Below are positions 1-6,688 of a stretch of DNA of 33,662 nucleotides, piece after piece. The notes below the pieces were generated by a model that was not told where the DNA came from, searched no databases, and was given only the letters and a program-made list of their open reading frames with translations. The stretch lies in NCBI GenBank assembly GCA_947167715.1, contig CAMVJD010000031.1:1-33662 (forward strand). The letters run 5' to 3'. The position numbers and the translations under genes are program-made. The DNA comes from an uncultured Eubacteriaceae bacterium (GTDB taxonomy: Bacteria > Bacillota > Clostridia > Lachnospirales > CAG-274). Every line of letters starts with the position of its first letter. The stretch's first letter is position 1.

Positions 1-2
1 AT

Positions 3-440
3 GAGGTCTATAGGTCTATCTTTTGCGGAGCCGACGGGAAAGCGGGATACAAAAGTTTTTTTGAGATACTGCTTGGCAAAAAAGAAAATGCGGCCGTTCT
101 GTTCCATTGCACACAGGGCAAGGACAGGACGGGAATAGGAGCAATGCTGCTGCTTTTTGCTCTGGGCGTTGACAAGGAAACGATATTAAAGGATTATATG
201 ATGACCAACGAGGCCTGCTCGGACCTCCTTGATGCCATAAAGCGTGATGTGCCAAGGGCAAGCGGGAATAAAAAGGTGCTTGAAACAGCTCTTTTTCTGG
301 AAAGCGTAAACGAAAGCTTTATCCTGCCCTTATTTGATATTGCCGACAGAGAATACGGCGGCCTTATGGGCTACTTAAAGACAGGGCTTAAATTAAGCGA
401 TAAGGATATTTCGGATCTGAGAAAGATATATCTTGAATAA
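3..440 (+). CDS. Tyrosine-protein phosphatase, IphP-like (5' truncated by window edge)
   Basis: The reading frame is open from the first bases, so the start lies outside the window. About 36 codons in is the catalytic P-loop HCTQGKDRTG, a CX5R(S/T) signature with nucleophilic Cys and phosphate-binding Arg. The helical tail ending DLRKIYLE fits the IphP-type family (Y_phosphatase3), cytoplasmic enzymes that remove phosphate from tyrosine or sometimes lipids; substrate is unknown. The stop lies 12 bases before the STAS-kinase gene, which has its own GGAGG site, so the two are probably co-transcribed. An internal ATG at 144 falls after the active-site loop and cannot be the true start. Confidence 0.85.
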   Translation, partial: EVYRSIFCGADGKAGYKSFFEILLGKKENAAVLFHCTQGKDRTGIGAMLLLFALGVDKETILKDYMMTNEACSDLLDAIKRDVPRASGNKKVLETALFLESVNESFILPLFDIADREYGGLMGYLKTGLKLSDKDISDLRKIYLE

Positions 441-452
441 CGGAGGTAAATT

Positions 453-1619
453 ATGACATTGGAAAAAATAAGCGGCGGTGCTGTAAAATTAACCGGAAGA
501 ATAGATGCAAACAACGCAAAGCAATTCGAGACCGAGCTGCTTGCTGCTGCGCCCGAGGGCGATATCACCATTGATGCAGAGGAGCTTGAATATGTGTCAA
601 GTGCGGGCTTAAGGGTGTTTCTTAAGCTGAAAAAAGCGACAGGCGGCAGCGTGGATATAATAAATGTGTCGAATGATGTATATGATATATTTGATGTTAC
701 GGGCTTTACCTCCCTTTTAAATGTATCCAAAAAACTGCGCGAAGTGAGCGTTGACGGCTGTGAGGTCATAGGCGAAGGCGCAAACGGCAAGGTATACCGC
801 CTTGATGCAGAGACTATAATAAAGGTATTTGCCCCGGGCGTGCCTATGGAAACCGTAAAGGAAGAAAGAGATTTTGCAAGGGCGGCTTTTGTTTCCGGAG
901 TGCCTACTGCTATATCGTATGATGTTGTAAAATGCGGCGACAGCTACGGTGCCGTCTATGAAATGCTTGAAGCCGAGACCTTGTCTTCGGTTATAAAAAA
1001 ATATCCCGAGCGTGCCGAGGAGTTTGGCGTAAGACTTGGCGAAATGCTTAAAAAACTCCACTCGGCGCCGGCAGACACACGGGTCTTAAAAAATATGCTT
1101 GAGATATACAAGCAGCGCGCCGAGGGCATGAGAAAATACCTTACCGACAAGGAGACCGCCAAGCTGAAAAGTGTATATGATGCACTTCCCGAAAGAACAA
1201 CTCTTCTCCACGGAGATTTTCACGTTAAGAATGTTATGCTTATGGATGATGAGCTTATCTTTATAGATATGGGCGATGTTGGCTACGGTCATCCTTTGCT
1301 TGACTGGGGAAGCTCGTATCTCGGTATGGTAAATATCGGCAGGATAAATCCCGATGCTGTTGAAAAGTACATAGGTATAAGCTACGACCTTTGTTTAAGG
1401 GTCTGGGATAAAATGGCAGAGGCGTATTTCGGTGCGGATAAAGCGGAAGAGGGCAAAAAGCTTGCCGAAATATACGGCCTTGCAAAATATACACTTGTGC
1501 CGTTTATATACACCAAATTTACCGATGAAATGGCAAATCGTATGGTTGAAGGATGGCGCAAAAACGGGCTTATATCCGAAACCTATGATATATCGATGGC
1601 TTTGGGGCATACGAAATAA
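453..1619 (+). CDS. STAS domain fused to aminoglycoside/choline-kinase-like phosphotransferase
   Basis: The 388-residue protein has two parts. Residues 1-97 form a STAS (SpoIIAA-like anti-sigma-antagonist) domain with the helix-start motif YVSSAGLRVF, where a serine is phosphorylated in family members. From about 105 there is a kinase-fold phosphotransferase: glycine-rich GEGANGKVY (107-115), a lysine in IIKVF (124), the catalytic loop HGDFHVKN (253-260) and a metal-binding Asp in IDMGD (272). These match the APH/choline kinase family; the small molecule or protein it phosphorylates cannot be read from sequence. GGAGG sits about 7 bases before the ATG. The upstream phosphatase suggests a shared phosphorylation circuit, which is inference. 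Confidence 0.85.
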   Translation: MTLEKISGGAVKLTGRIDANNAKQFETELLAAAPEGDITIDAEELEYVSSAGLRVFLKLKKATGGSVDIINVSNDVYDIFDVTGFTSLLNVSKKLREVSVDGCEVIGEGANGKVYRLDAETIIKVFAPGVPMETVKEERDFARAAFVSGVPTAISYDVVKCGDSYGAVYEMLEAETLSSVIKKYPERAEEFGVRLGEMLKKLHSAPADTRVLKNMLEIYKQRAEGMRKYLTDKETAKLKSVYDALPERTTLLHGDFHVKNVMLMDDELIFIDMGDVGYGHPLLDWGSSYLGMVNIGRINPDAVEKYIGISYDLCLRVWDKMAEAYFGADKAEEGKKLAEIYGLAKYTLVPFIYTKFTDEMANRMVEGWRKNGLISETYDISMALGHTK

Positions 1620-1646
1620 CACTTATGTTTTAATGCACTTTCTATA

Positions 1647-1733
1647 TCAGCCCTTCGGCAAGGTTATCCTCAAATCATAGCACATAACTCTTGTTATCAT
1701 TGCGGCGGCCTCGCTGCGCTTTACATTATAGAC
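1647..1733 (-). pseudogene. SLH-domain C-terminal tail fragment
   Basis: Read on the minus strand, these bases encode NVKRSEAAAMITRVM followed by a short tail ending TLPKG and a stop. The intact SLH protein ending at 23357 finishes in almost the same way (NVKRSEAAAMIVRIV ... ELPKG). This is therefore the last SLH repeat of a lost paralogue. Upstream, around 1733, similarity stops and an unrelated fragment in the opposite orientation begins. There is no start codon or ribosome site, so it is a relic. Confidence 0.65.
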
Positions 1734-1736
1734 ACA

Positions 1737-2324
1737 ACAAAAAGTGAAAACTTTGTGCGCAACGGCGCAACAATAACTAACTGCTATTACACGCAAGCAC
1801 TTAACGGTACACAGGGCAAACTTTTGCACTCTGTTACGGCGGCAGACGGTGCAATAGTGAATTTTGGTTCGTATGCAAACAAATATAGTGTAAGCAATAT
1901 AAACGCTTACGGACGGCAAATTCACTATGCCCGATCATGATGTTGTCATCACGCCCAATGTTAATGCAAATCAATACACCATAAGTTTTGATACCGACGG
2001 CGGCTCGGGTATCCTGCCTATCACGCAGGATTACGGCGCAGCGGTAACGGCGCCCGCAGACCCGACAAAGACAGGTTATACCTTTGCCGGCTGGGATAAG
2101 GCTATCCCCGCGACCATGCCAAATCAAAACATAACAATAAAGGCAAAGTGGACAATAAACCAATACACGATAACCTTTGATACGGACGGCGGCTCGGAAG
2201 TTGCCGCTGTTATGCAGGACTACGGCAAGACGATAACAGCCCCCGATGCTCCTCAAAAAGCAGGCAGCATATTCGGCGGCTGGTATAAAGAAAAGGCGTG
2301 TACAAATGCTTTTGATTTTAAAAT
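1737..2324 (+). pseudogene. InlB B-repeat (Listeria-Bacteroides repeat) surface protein, internal fragment
   Basis: The plus strand first encodes a segment with NCYYTQALNGTQGK, common before repeats in large clostridial extracellular proteins. After a frame change near 1925 it encodes MPDHDVVITPN and two InlB B-type repeats. Each repeat has the pattern YTI(S/T)FDTDGGS ... GYTFAGWD or GSIFGGWYKE. Both ends are missing: no signal peptide upstream, and coding sense breaks after NAFDF near 2322 where a recombinase fragment starts. The frameshift and lost ends make this a pseudogene of a secreted adhesin-like protein related in repeat type to the gene at 30925-33447. Confidence 0.75.
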
Positions 2325-2456
2325 TATATCGATATTTATACACGTTACAGAAAACGCGAGATCACACGCGCTGAAGCAATTGCTTCTATAGGCTGTAAGG
2401 AGCATACATTTTACAGAATGTTAGGCAGCCTGCGGAAAAACAAAAAAGTTTTTTAA
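2325..2456 (+). pseudogene. Serine recombinase/resolvase C-terminal helix-turn-helix fragment
   Basis: In a frame different from the preceding repeat fragment, the sequence encodes YRKREITRAEAIASIG, then KEHTFYRMLGSL and a stop at 2454-2456. Spacing and residues match the resolvase/invertase DNA-binding helix-turn-helix (pattern G-x-I-S-x-x-E-A ... T-x-Y-R-x-L). The catalytic domain is absent. It directly abuts the surface-protein fragment, marking a recombination junction. Confidence 0.5.
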
Positions 2457-2476
2457 CAGCTTTGGCGAACATTGAT

Positions 2477-2504
2477 CGGAGACAGGGGGCTCTCTCTGTC
2501 TCCG
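2477..2504. repeat. REP-like hairpin, copy 1
   Basis: CGGAGACAG at the left pairs with CTGTCTCCG at the right around a 10-base loop. The reverse complement matches the hairpin at 25306-25333 except in a 5-base block in the loop half, so this is a dispersed palindromic repeat. From memory, GGAGACAG...CCCCTGTCTCC hairpins recur in clostridial genomes and have been linked to REP-associated Y1 transposases; no such transposase is in this window. Confidence 0.55.
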
Positions 2505-2537
2505 TACAAAAAACAGTTTATCAAAATATGATGAAAC

Positions 2538-2579
2538 CCGCCTTTTGAAAGGTTTTGATAACTTATGCAAAGAGCGGGA
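2538..2579 (-). terminator. Possible terminator of the DUF2130 gene
   Basis: On the minus strand, downstream of the stop at 2611, CCCGC can pair with GCGGG, with an inner CCTTT/AAAGG stem, followed by a weak T-rich stretch. The loop is long and the T-run poor, so support is modest. Confidence 0.3.
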
Positions 2580-2610
2580 TAAATCACTTATCTAAATTTC
2601 AAATCAAAAC

Positions 2611-3837
2611 TCACTCTTTTGTCTTAAGCTCCTCAAACATAGCACGGACCGAGGGTGAATTTTTTGTAAGCTTCTTAATAGTGACATCCTCGATTTTATT
2701 ATTTGCGGCAGTCAGATGGCTTTCAGACTTAACCAAATTTTCTCTGATCTTTGTAAGTGCTGAAATAGTCTTATCGATACCATCAATGGCATCTTTAAAA
2801 CGCTTCCCTGCCTGTTCAAAGCTGTAAGCAAATCCCTTTTTAAACGCATCCAATTCATTTTCAAAATTAACCAGATCAAACTGCTGATTTTGTATTTCGG
2901 CAAGTTTCTTCTGATGATCCAATGAGTTTAACGCGGCATTACGCAGCAGCGAAATAATTGGAATAAAAAACTGCGGACGAATCACAAACATTTTTTTGTA
3001 ACGATAAGATACATCTACAATGCCGTTATTATACAGTTCACTATCGCTTTCAAGTAATGACACCAAAACGGCATATTCGCACTTTTTCTCTTCGCGGTCT
3101 TTGTCAAGTTCCTTAAAGAAATCCTCGTTTTTACGTTTGGTAGCGGTAGTATCCATTTCGTTTTTCATTTCAAACATAATGGATATAAACTCCGTTCCGT
3201 CCGATGATTCTCTGAAAATAAAATCACCCTTGCTGCCGCTGCTTGCATCGTTATCTTTTTCAAAATAAGCATTCGGAAACGCAGTCATTCTTATTTGGTT
3301 AAACTGCGTCATACAGTGCTGTTCCAAACTCTCGCCTATCATCTTTGTCGATTGTTTAGCCTTAAAATCTTTCAGACGTTCTATTTCGTCATCACGAAGT
3401 TTCAATTCACCTTCGTACTGTTTAACAAGAGAGCTTTCACGCAATTCGCCTTCCTTTTTCTGCAATTCAACCTCGTTTTGAAGTTTGGTTATCTCGGCAC
3501 TTTTTTCGGACAGCTCCTTGTCTTTTTCTTGTACCGCTTTAGAAACAGCAAGTTCCTTTTCGGTATTGGCATTTTCAAGTTTCGATGTCAAACTTGTTAT
3601 TTCTTTTTCTTTATTGGCTATTTCCGCTTCCTTTTCCGCTAACGAGTCGTTATATTTTTTCTCCTGCTCCATTTGTGCCAGCTTCAGGTCGCTTTCTTTT
3701 TTCTGTGCTAATTCATACTCTCGGCGTTCCAATTCCTTTGTAAATTCCTTATCACGCACCTGCTGAACAATCTGCGCATAACCCGCATCATCTACTTGAA
3801 AAACCTTTCCGCAGCTTGGACATTTGATCTCTTGCAT
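2611..3837 (-). CDS. DUF2130 family protein (zinc-ribbon, coiled coil, PD-(D/E)XK-like core)
   Basis: The 408-residue protein starts with a CPSCGK knuckle (Cys6, Cys9), has a long charged coiled coil at about 30-165, then a conserved core. In the core GDFIF (Asp205) and FEMKNE (Glu223, Lys225) are spaced like a PD-(D/E)XK nuclease active site. This order is typical of DUF2130, a family loosely resembling RmuC; its biological role is not established. AAGGAGG lies 8 bases upstream of the ATG. It is a single gene transcribed away from the spoIIID-like fragment at 4015, and appears intact. Confidence 0.85.
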   Translation of the reverse strand: MQEIKCPSCGKVFQVDDAGYAQIVQQVRDKEFTKELERREYELAQKKESDLKLAQMEQEKKYNDSLAEKEAEIANKEKEITSLTSKLENANTEKELAVSKAVQEKDKELSEKSAEITKLQNEVELQKKEGELRESSLVKQYEGELKLRDDEIERLKDFKAKQSTKMIGESLEQHCMTQFNQIRMTAFPNAYFEKDNDASSGSKGDFIFRESSDGTEFISIMFEMKNEMDTTATKRKNEDFFKELDKDREEKKCEYAVLVSLLESDSELYNNGIVDVSYRYKKMFVIRPQFFIPIISLLRNAALNSLDHQKKLAEIQNQQFDLVNFENELDAFKKGFAYSFEQAGKRFKDAIDGIDKTISALTKIRENLVKSESHLTAANNKIEDVTIKKLTKNSPSVRAMFEELKTKE

Positions 3838-3933
3838 AATTTTACCTCCTTGTTTTTACAGACTACTTATATAATAACATTGTTAAAGCTATCAAACAAT
3901 AATTTTTCGTAAATTTATTTGTTTGAGACTCAA

Positions 3934-4009
3934 AAAAACTCCCACCTCTTTTATAGTGCTGATTTTCAATAAATCGGCATATACTGTACAAAGATTTATG
4001 GGAGTTTTT
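3934..4009 (+). promoter_or_regulatory. spoIIID-type hairpin leader, copy 1
   Basis: AAAAACTCCCA at 3934-3944 pairs perfectly with TGGGAGTTTTT at 3999-4009. Inside, TCTTT/AAAGA, TATAGT/ACTGTA and TGCTGATTT/AAATCGGCA can extend the stem with bulges. The 3' arm contains GGGAG, which is also the likely ribosome-binding site, and is followed by a T-rich stretch running to the ATG at 4015. The fold is therefore both terminator-like and able to hide the ribosome site. The same element precedes the copies at 15650 and 17549. Confidence 0.6.
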
Positions 4010-4014
4010 ATTTA

Positions 4015-4152
4015 ATGAAAGATTACATAGAGCAGCGCGCGCTCGAGATAGGGGAATATATCATCAAAAGCAATTCAACCGTAAGGGAGGCCGCAAAAAA
4101 GTTTGGGATAAGCAAATCAACCGTCCATACTGTCTTACAATCCTTAACCTGA
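4015..4152 (+). pseudogene. Truncated spoIIID copy 1 (N-terminal HTH only, 45 residues)
   Basis: It encodes MKDYIEQRALEIGEYI and continues through KKFGISKSTVH, clearly the N-terminus of SpoIIID. After STVH it switches to TVLQSLT and stops, whereas intact SpoIIID continues with KD. The second helix-turn-helix half and the basic C-terminal region are lost. The first 41 residues are identical to those of the copy at 15650, and coding differences between the two copies are synonymous (GCCGCA versus GCAGCG). It keeps leader, ribosome site and ATG, so a peptide could be made; most likely it is a relic. Confidence 0.7.
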
Positions 4153-4253
4153 TAAACGACGGTTATAGCCTTGAAGAGATAGAAAGTATGATCTACGATG
4201 CCGAATATTATTACGAAATGGAGGGTTTTGATGATGCCGTCAACGAGATATGA
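4131..4253 (+). pseudogene. C-terminal remnant of an unrecognised acidic protein
   Basis: Directly after the break point of the spoIIID copy, another frame encodes ILNLINDGYSLEEIES followed by an acidic, tyrosine-rich tail ending DDAVNEI and a stop. I do not recognise the family. A second start (ATG 4231) with a GGAGGG site 5 bases upstream overlaps this end but stops after 14 codons at 4275. The layout resembles two overlapping operon genes, both now reduced to stubs. Confidence 0.35.
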
Positions 4254-4284
4254 TGAGTTTATTTTAGATGTATAAATCAAACCC

Positions 4285-4336
4285 GAAATGAGTCTGCTAA
4301 AAATACAGCAGACTCATTTCAAAGGGATTTTTTTTG
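4285..4336 (+). terminator. Perfect 14-bp hairpin with downstream T-run
   Basis: GAAATGAGTCTGCT at 4285-4298 pairs with AGCAGACTCATTTC at 4307-4320 around an 8-base loop, and eight T follow after seven bases. It lies just after the stub genes at 4131-4275 and probably ended their lost operon. Confidence 0.65.
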
Positions 4337-4355
4337 GACATTAAATCTTATATAA

Positions 4356-4700
4356 TTATATTATCGGAAGATACATCTTCCTCAAACCTTCCCAATATCG
4401 TCACTAAAGTGCCGATATTGCTCAGATAAACTAATCGAATTGAGAAAGCAAGCTTTCTCCCTTCTCATAGTTTATATTATCGGAAGTTAAAACTTCCGAT
4501 AAACGTCACGAAATCATAGATTTCGTGCCATTAAATTACTCGAATCAAGTGAGCAAGCTCCCTTGCTTCTCATAATTTATATTATCGGAAGATAAATCTT
4601 CCTCAAGCCATCGCAAAAACATCACTAAAGTGCTGTTTTTACTCTGATAAATTAATCGAGTTGAGAAAATAAATTTTCTCACCTCTCATAATTTATATTA
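4356..4700. repeat. Tandem array of structured hairpin units
   Basis: TTATATTATCGGAAG recurs at 4356, 4472 and 4577, and a degenerate copy (TTATATTATATGAAAG) at 4693. The unit lengths are 116, 105 and 116 bases. Each unit carries three hairpins in the same order: GGAAGAT..ATCTTCC, a central one around CACTAAAGTG or CACGAAAT..ATTTCGTG, and GAGAAAGC..GCTTTCTC. Stem sequences differ between units but stay self-complementary (for example GGAAGAT/ATCTTCC versus CGGAAGTT/AACTTCCG, and GAGAAAGC/GCTTTCTC versus GAGAAAAT/ATTTTCTC). No protein is convincing here. Confidence 0.7.
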
Positions 4701-4746
4701 TATGAAAGAAAATTGGGATTATGTATTATACGAAAGGGGTGATATT

Positions 4747-5085
4747 ATGGATGCGAGGAATTTAAAAACAGAACAAGAGCCGCGTTATGTGTCATATAGA
4801 GATTTAGGGGAATTCAACACGATCAGCGACATACGGAAACTGCGCGGCATCATCTGCAAAACGCCAAAATCCGACCCATGCTTTACCTGTACGGTTATGG
4901 GAAGAAAGATGTTTATACTGACTCGCAGCTATCCGACTATAGCAACAGCTACTACACATGACAAAATACGCTTTGCTATAGAAACAGAGGAAAACGTTTT
5001 TTATTCTACGGCAAGCAGGAGCACTTTCTCATTGTCCGACAGCAAATCAAACTCCATTTCCAAAACCGAAACTATTTGTTCATAG
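4747..5085 (+). CDS. Hypothetical protein, doubtful
   Basis: An open frame of 112 codons starts MDARNLKTEQEPRY after a GAAAGGGG site 8 bases upstream. Its first 80 or so codons lie between the hairpin array and the hydantoinase-like tail; its last 28 codons overlap that tail on the other strand and look like read-through. I recognise no domain. An alternative start at 4702 follows the last repeat of the array directly. It may be the start of a gene cut by the rearrangement near 5000. Confidence 0.3.
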   Translation: MDARNLKTEQEPRYVSYRDLGEFNTISDIRKLRGIICKTPKSDPCFTCTVMGRKMFILTRSYPTIATATTHDKIRFAIETEENVFYSTASRSTFSLSDSKSNSISKTETICS

Positions 5086-5498
5086 CTTGCAAGTCCCGAA
5101 AGATCCGTTTGTTTTTCGCCGAAATATGCAAACAAGCCCGGAAGTGTCTTTCCGATACTGTCATATACGGCAGTCTCATCCAAAAGTGTTTTAATATCCT
5201 CCCGAAATTTTGCTTTTGTTGTTACCGACAAGCCCAAGCCTTTACGCTGTAAACATATCACACCGTTTCTGTCTATTACCCTTACATAATGCCTGCTGCT
5301 CGGGAATATACCTAATATTTTTTTTGTGTGCAAACCGTCAAAAATATGCCATTTGCCTGTCGAAGCTGTTTCGGTCACACATTCGGGCGGCAAGCCAAAC
5401 GATTTTACCGCAAGTTCATACAGCTGTTCCTGTGTCAGCGGGTCTTTCGGCGTATTATTCGTGTGCAGTTCGCTCGCGCCCGTTGCGGTTGCACGCAA
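5001..5498 (-). pseudogene. C-terminal fragment resembling hydantoinase/oxoprolinase tails
   Basis: The 165-codon minus-strand frame includes DPLTQEQLYELAVKSFG, VRVIDRNGVICLQRKG and LFAYFGEKQTDLSGL, and ends in an acidic segment with stop at 5001. The pattern (V-I-D-R-x-G-V-I-x-L-Q ... G-x-x-x-D-L-S-G-L) resembles from memory the C-terminal part of clostridial hydantoinase/oxoprolinase proteins, which are often encoded beside transporters like the one upstream. No catalytic part is present. The frame joins the transporter fragment through a one-base shift near 5490, so it has no credible start of its own; a TTG at 5496-5498 lacks a ribosome site. Confidence 0.45.
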
Positions 5499-5718
5499 AA
5501 TTAAGCGAAAGACCCGTTACCATTCCAAGCAGTATCAAAATAACGGCATCTATTGCGGCAATGCCCGCACTTAACATAATGGGTATTGCGATAGAACCGA
5601 CCATAATTATTGCGCCAAGTCCGTTCATACCCAAAAACACAAAAGCGGTCGCAGCTGTCATCAATACGGCAATAGAGAAAGGACAGTCATCCGAAAATTC
5701 CGCCGCTTTTTTAACAAA
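5490..5718 (-). pseudogene. Integral-membrane transporter, second fragment
   Basis: After the hairpin-rich insertion, the minus strand resumes with FVKKAAEFSDDCPFSIAV and several hydrophobic segments (ATAFVFLGMNGLGAIIMVG, then PIMLSAGIAAIDAVILILLG). The aligned position directly continues the fragment at 6002-6268 (…DAISQ then FVKKAAEF). The family looks like a GntP/CitM-type carboxylate permease of the ion-transporter superfamily; this is by pattern only. It ends in the frameshifted junction with the hydantoinase-like tail, so most of the transporter is deleted. Confidence 0.6.
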
Positions 5719-5720
5719 TT

Positions 5721-6001
5721 AAGGAAGTCCCCCGCTTCTAAAGCGGGGGTGCTTACTTAAAATTCAGTGGGAGTCCAAGCTCCCACTGAATTTGGAATTG
5801 CTTGCAATTCCGTTGGTTATGAGTTATGGCGTAACACGCCAAAGGCGTGTATAGCCTACAGAGGATGAGCCTGTACGCTATGTTGCCTCGGCTAAAGCCG
5901 AGTGCAATCCCCGAAGGGGATCGGGTTTGCTTTAGCAAATCCCGACTAAGTCGCGCGTTTCGGCTTATGTAGCAGAAATTTATTTCTGCGGAATACGAAT
6001 A
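5721..6001. mobile_element. Hairpin-rich non-autonomous insertion in the transporter gene
   Basis: About 280 bases separate two halves of one transporter gene. They contain at least seven near-perfect short-loop hairpins: CCCCGCTTCTAAAGCGGGG, TCAGTGGGAG/CTCCCACTGA, GGAATTGCTTGCAATTCC, CTCGGCTAAAGCCGAG, ATCCCCGAAGGGGAT, CGGGTTTGCT/AGCAAATCCCG and CCGCAGAAAT/ATTTCTGCGG (the last read on the minus strand). There is no open frame. Subterminal hairpins and no clear target duplication suggest a relic of an IS200/IS605-like (TnpB-type) element whose structured end RNA remains; this is inference. Confidence 0.55.
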
Positions 6002-6268
6002 TCATTGACTTATGGCATCCGATATGCCTGTCTTTTGAATTATTTTGGCAAACATAGAGCCAAAGATCACCAATGAAATTGACGATCCAAGCTTTGTAGA
6101 GCCTTTTACCAATATTTCGTTAAGCCAATCCGTAAATGATACTCCGCTGACTATCGCTATCCACAAAGCCATCAGCGGTAAGGCCAAAAGTGTAGGCAGT
6201 TTGCGTGTTACCATTAAGGCGGCAAAAATAACAAACCCCAAAATCAATAAAATTCCCGATGCTGTCAT
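6002..6268 (-). pseudogene. Integral-membrane transporter, N-terminal fragment
   Basis: The frame begins MTASGILLILGFVIFAALMV after a GGAG site and has promoter and operator upstream. It shows three hydrophobic segments (residues about 4-20, 26-45 and 58-75) and the motif IIQKTGISDAISQ, then meets a stop at the insertion. GntP/CitM-type permeases have IxQKTGIS followed by (I)KKAAE, which is exactly where the fragment at 5490-5718 continues. The gene is interrupted by the element at 5721-6001 and deleted further downstream, so no working transporter is expected. Confidence 0.65.
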
Positions 6269-6326
6269 ACTAAATCACTCCGATCTCCCACATTTTTGAA
6301 GGATCATTTTAATATCTTTCCGATAT

Positions 6327-6369
6327 ATAAATTTGATAATATTATATCAAATTTATAGGTGTTTATCAA
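6327..6369 (-). promoter_or_regulatory. Minus-strand promoter overlapped by a palindromic operator
   Basis: ATAAATTTGATA (6327-6338) and TATCAAATTTAT (6345-6356) form a perfect inverted repeat with a 6-base centre. On the minus strand, TTGATA (6364-6369), a 17-base spacer and TATAAT (6341-6346) form a good promoter that places the palindrome over the -10 and spacer. A dimeric repressor, possibly GntR type, is likely. It drives the broken transporter gene starting at 6268. Confidence 0.6.
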
Positions 6370-6511
6370 GTGAAAGTTCAATTATTTGCATTTATACACA
6401 GCACGTTTCCCGCCTTTTTCCGTAGAAACCGAGCAACGGAATATCGGAGAGTGAATCCCTGATCATGTACGACAAAACGCACTATATAAAGGCGAATTTG
6501 TTAAGTTCATC

Positions 6512-6540
6512 TTGATAAATACCTATGTGTTTGGTATAAT
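6512..6540 (+). promoter_or_regulatory. Sigma-A-type promoter of the GH3-SLH operon
   Basis: TTGATA at 6512-6517, a 17-base spacer, and TATAAT at 6535-6540. It predicts a transcript start near 6547 and an untranslated leader of about 140 bases before the ATG at 6689. I saw no known riboswitch in the leader, and nothing else in 6370-6511. Confidence 0.7.
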
Positions 6541-6688
6541 AATATCAAAGCAATATATCGAAAACATAATATGTTTGAAATGCTTTTGCCGTATGTTAAA
6601 AGGCGTAAATACAGACCTTGAAAGTGTGACTTTAAGGAAATACGCACCACCTGCGGCGTATGATTTTTAGACAGGAGAAATAAATGCA

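Noticed and set aside
4356..4700. CRISPR array
   Set aside because: Repeat cores are only about 15 bases, spacing is 105-116 bases, and the interiors are structured and related to each other, not unique spacers. There are no cas genes.
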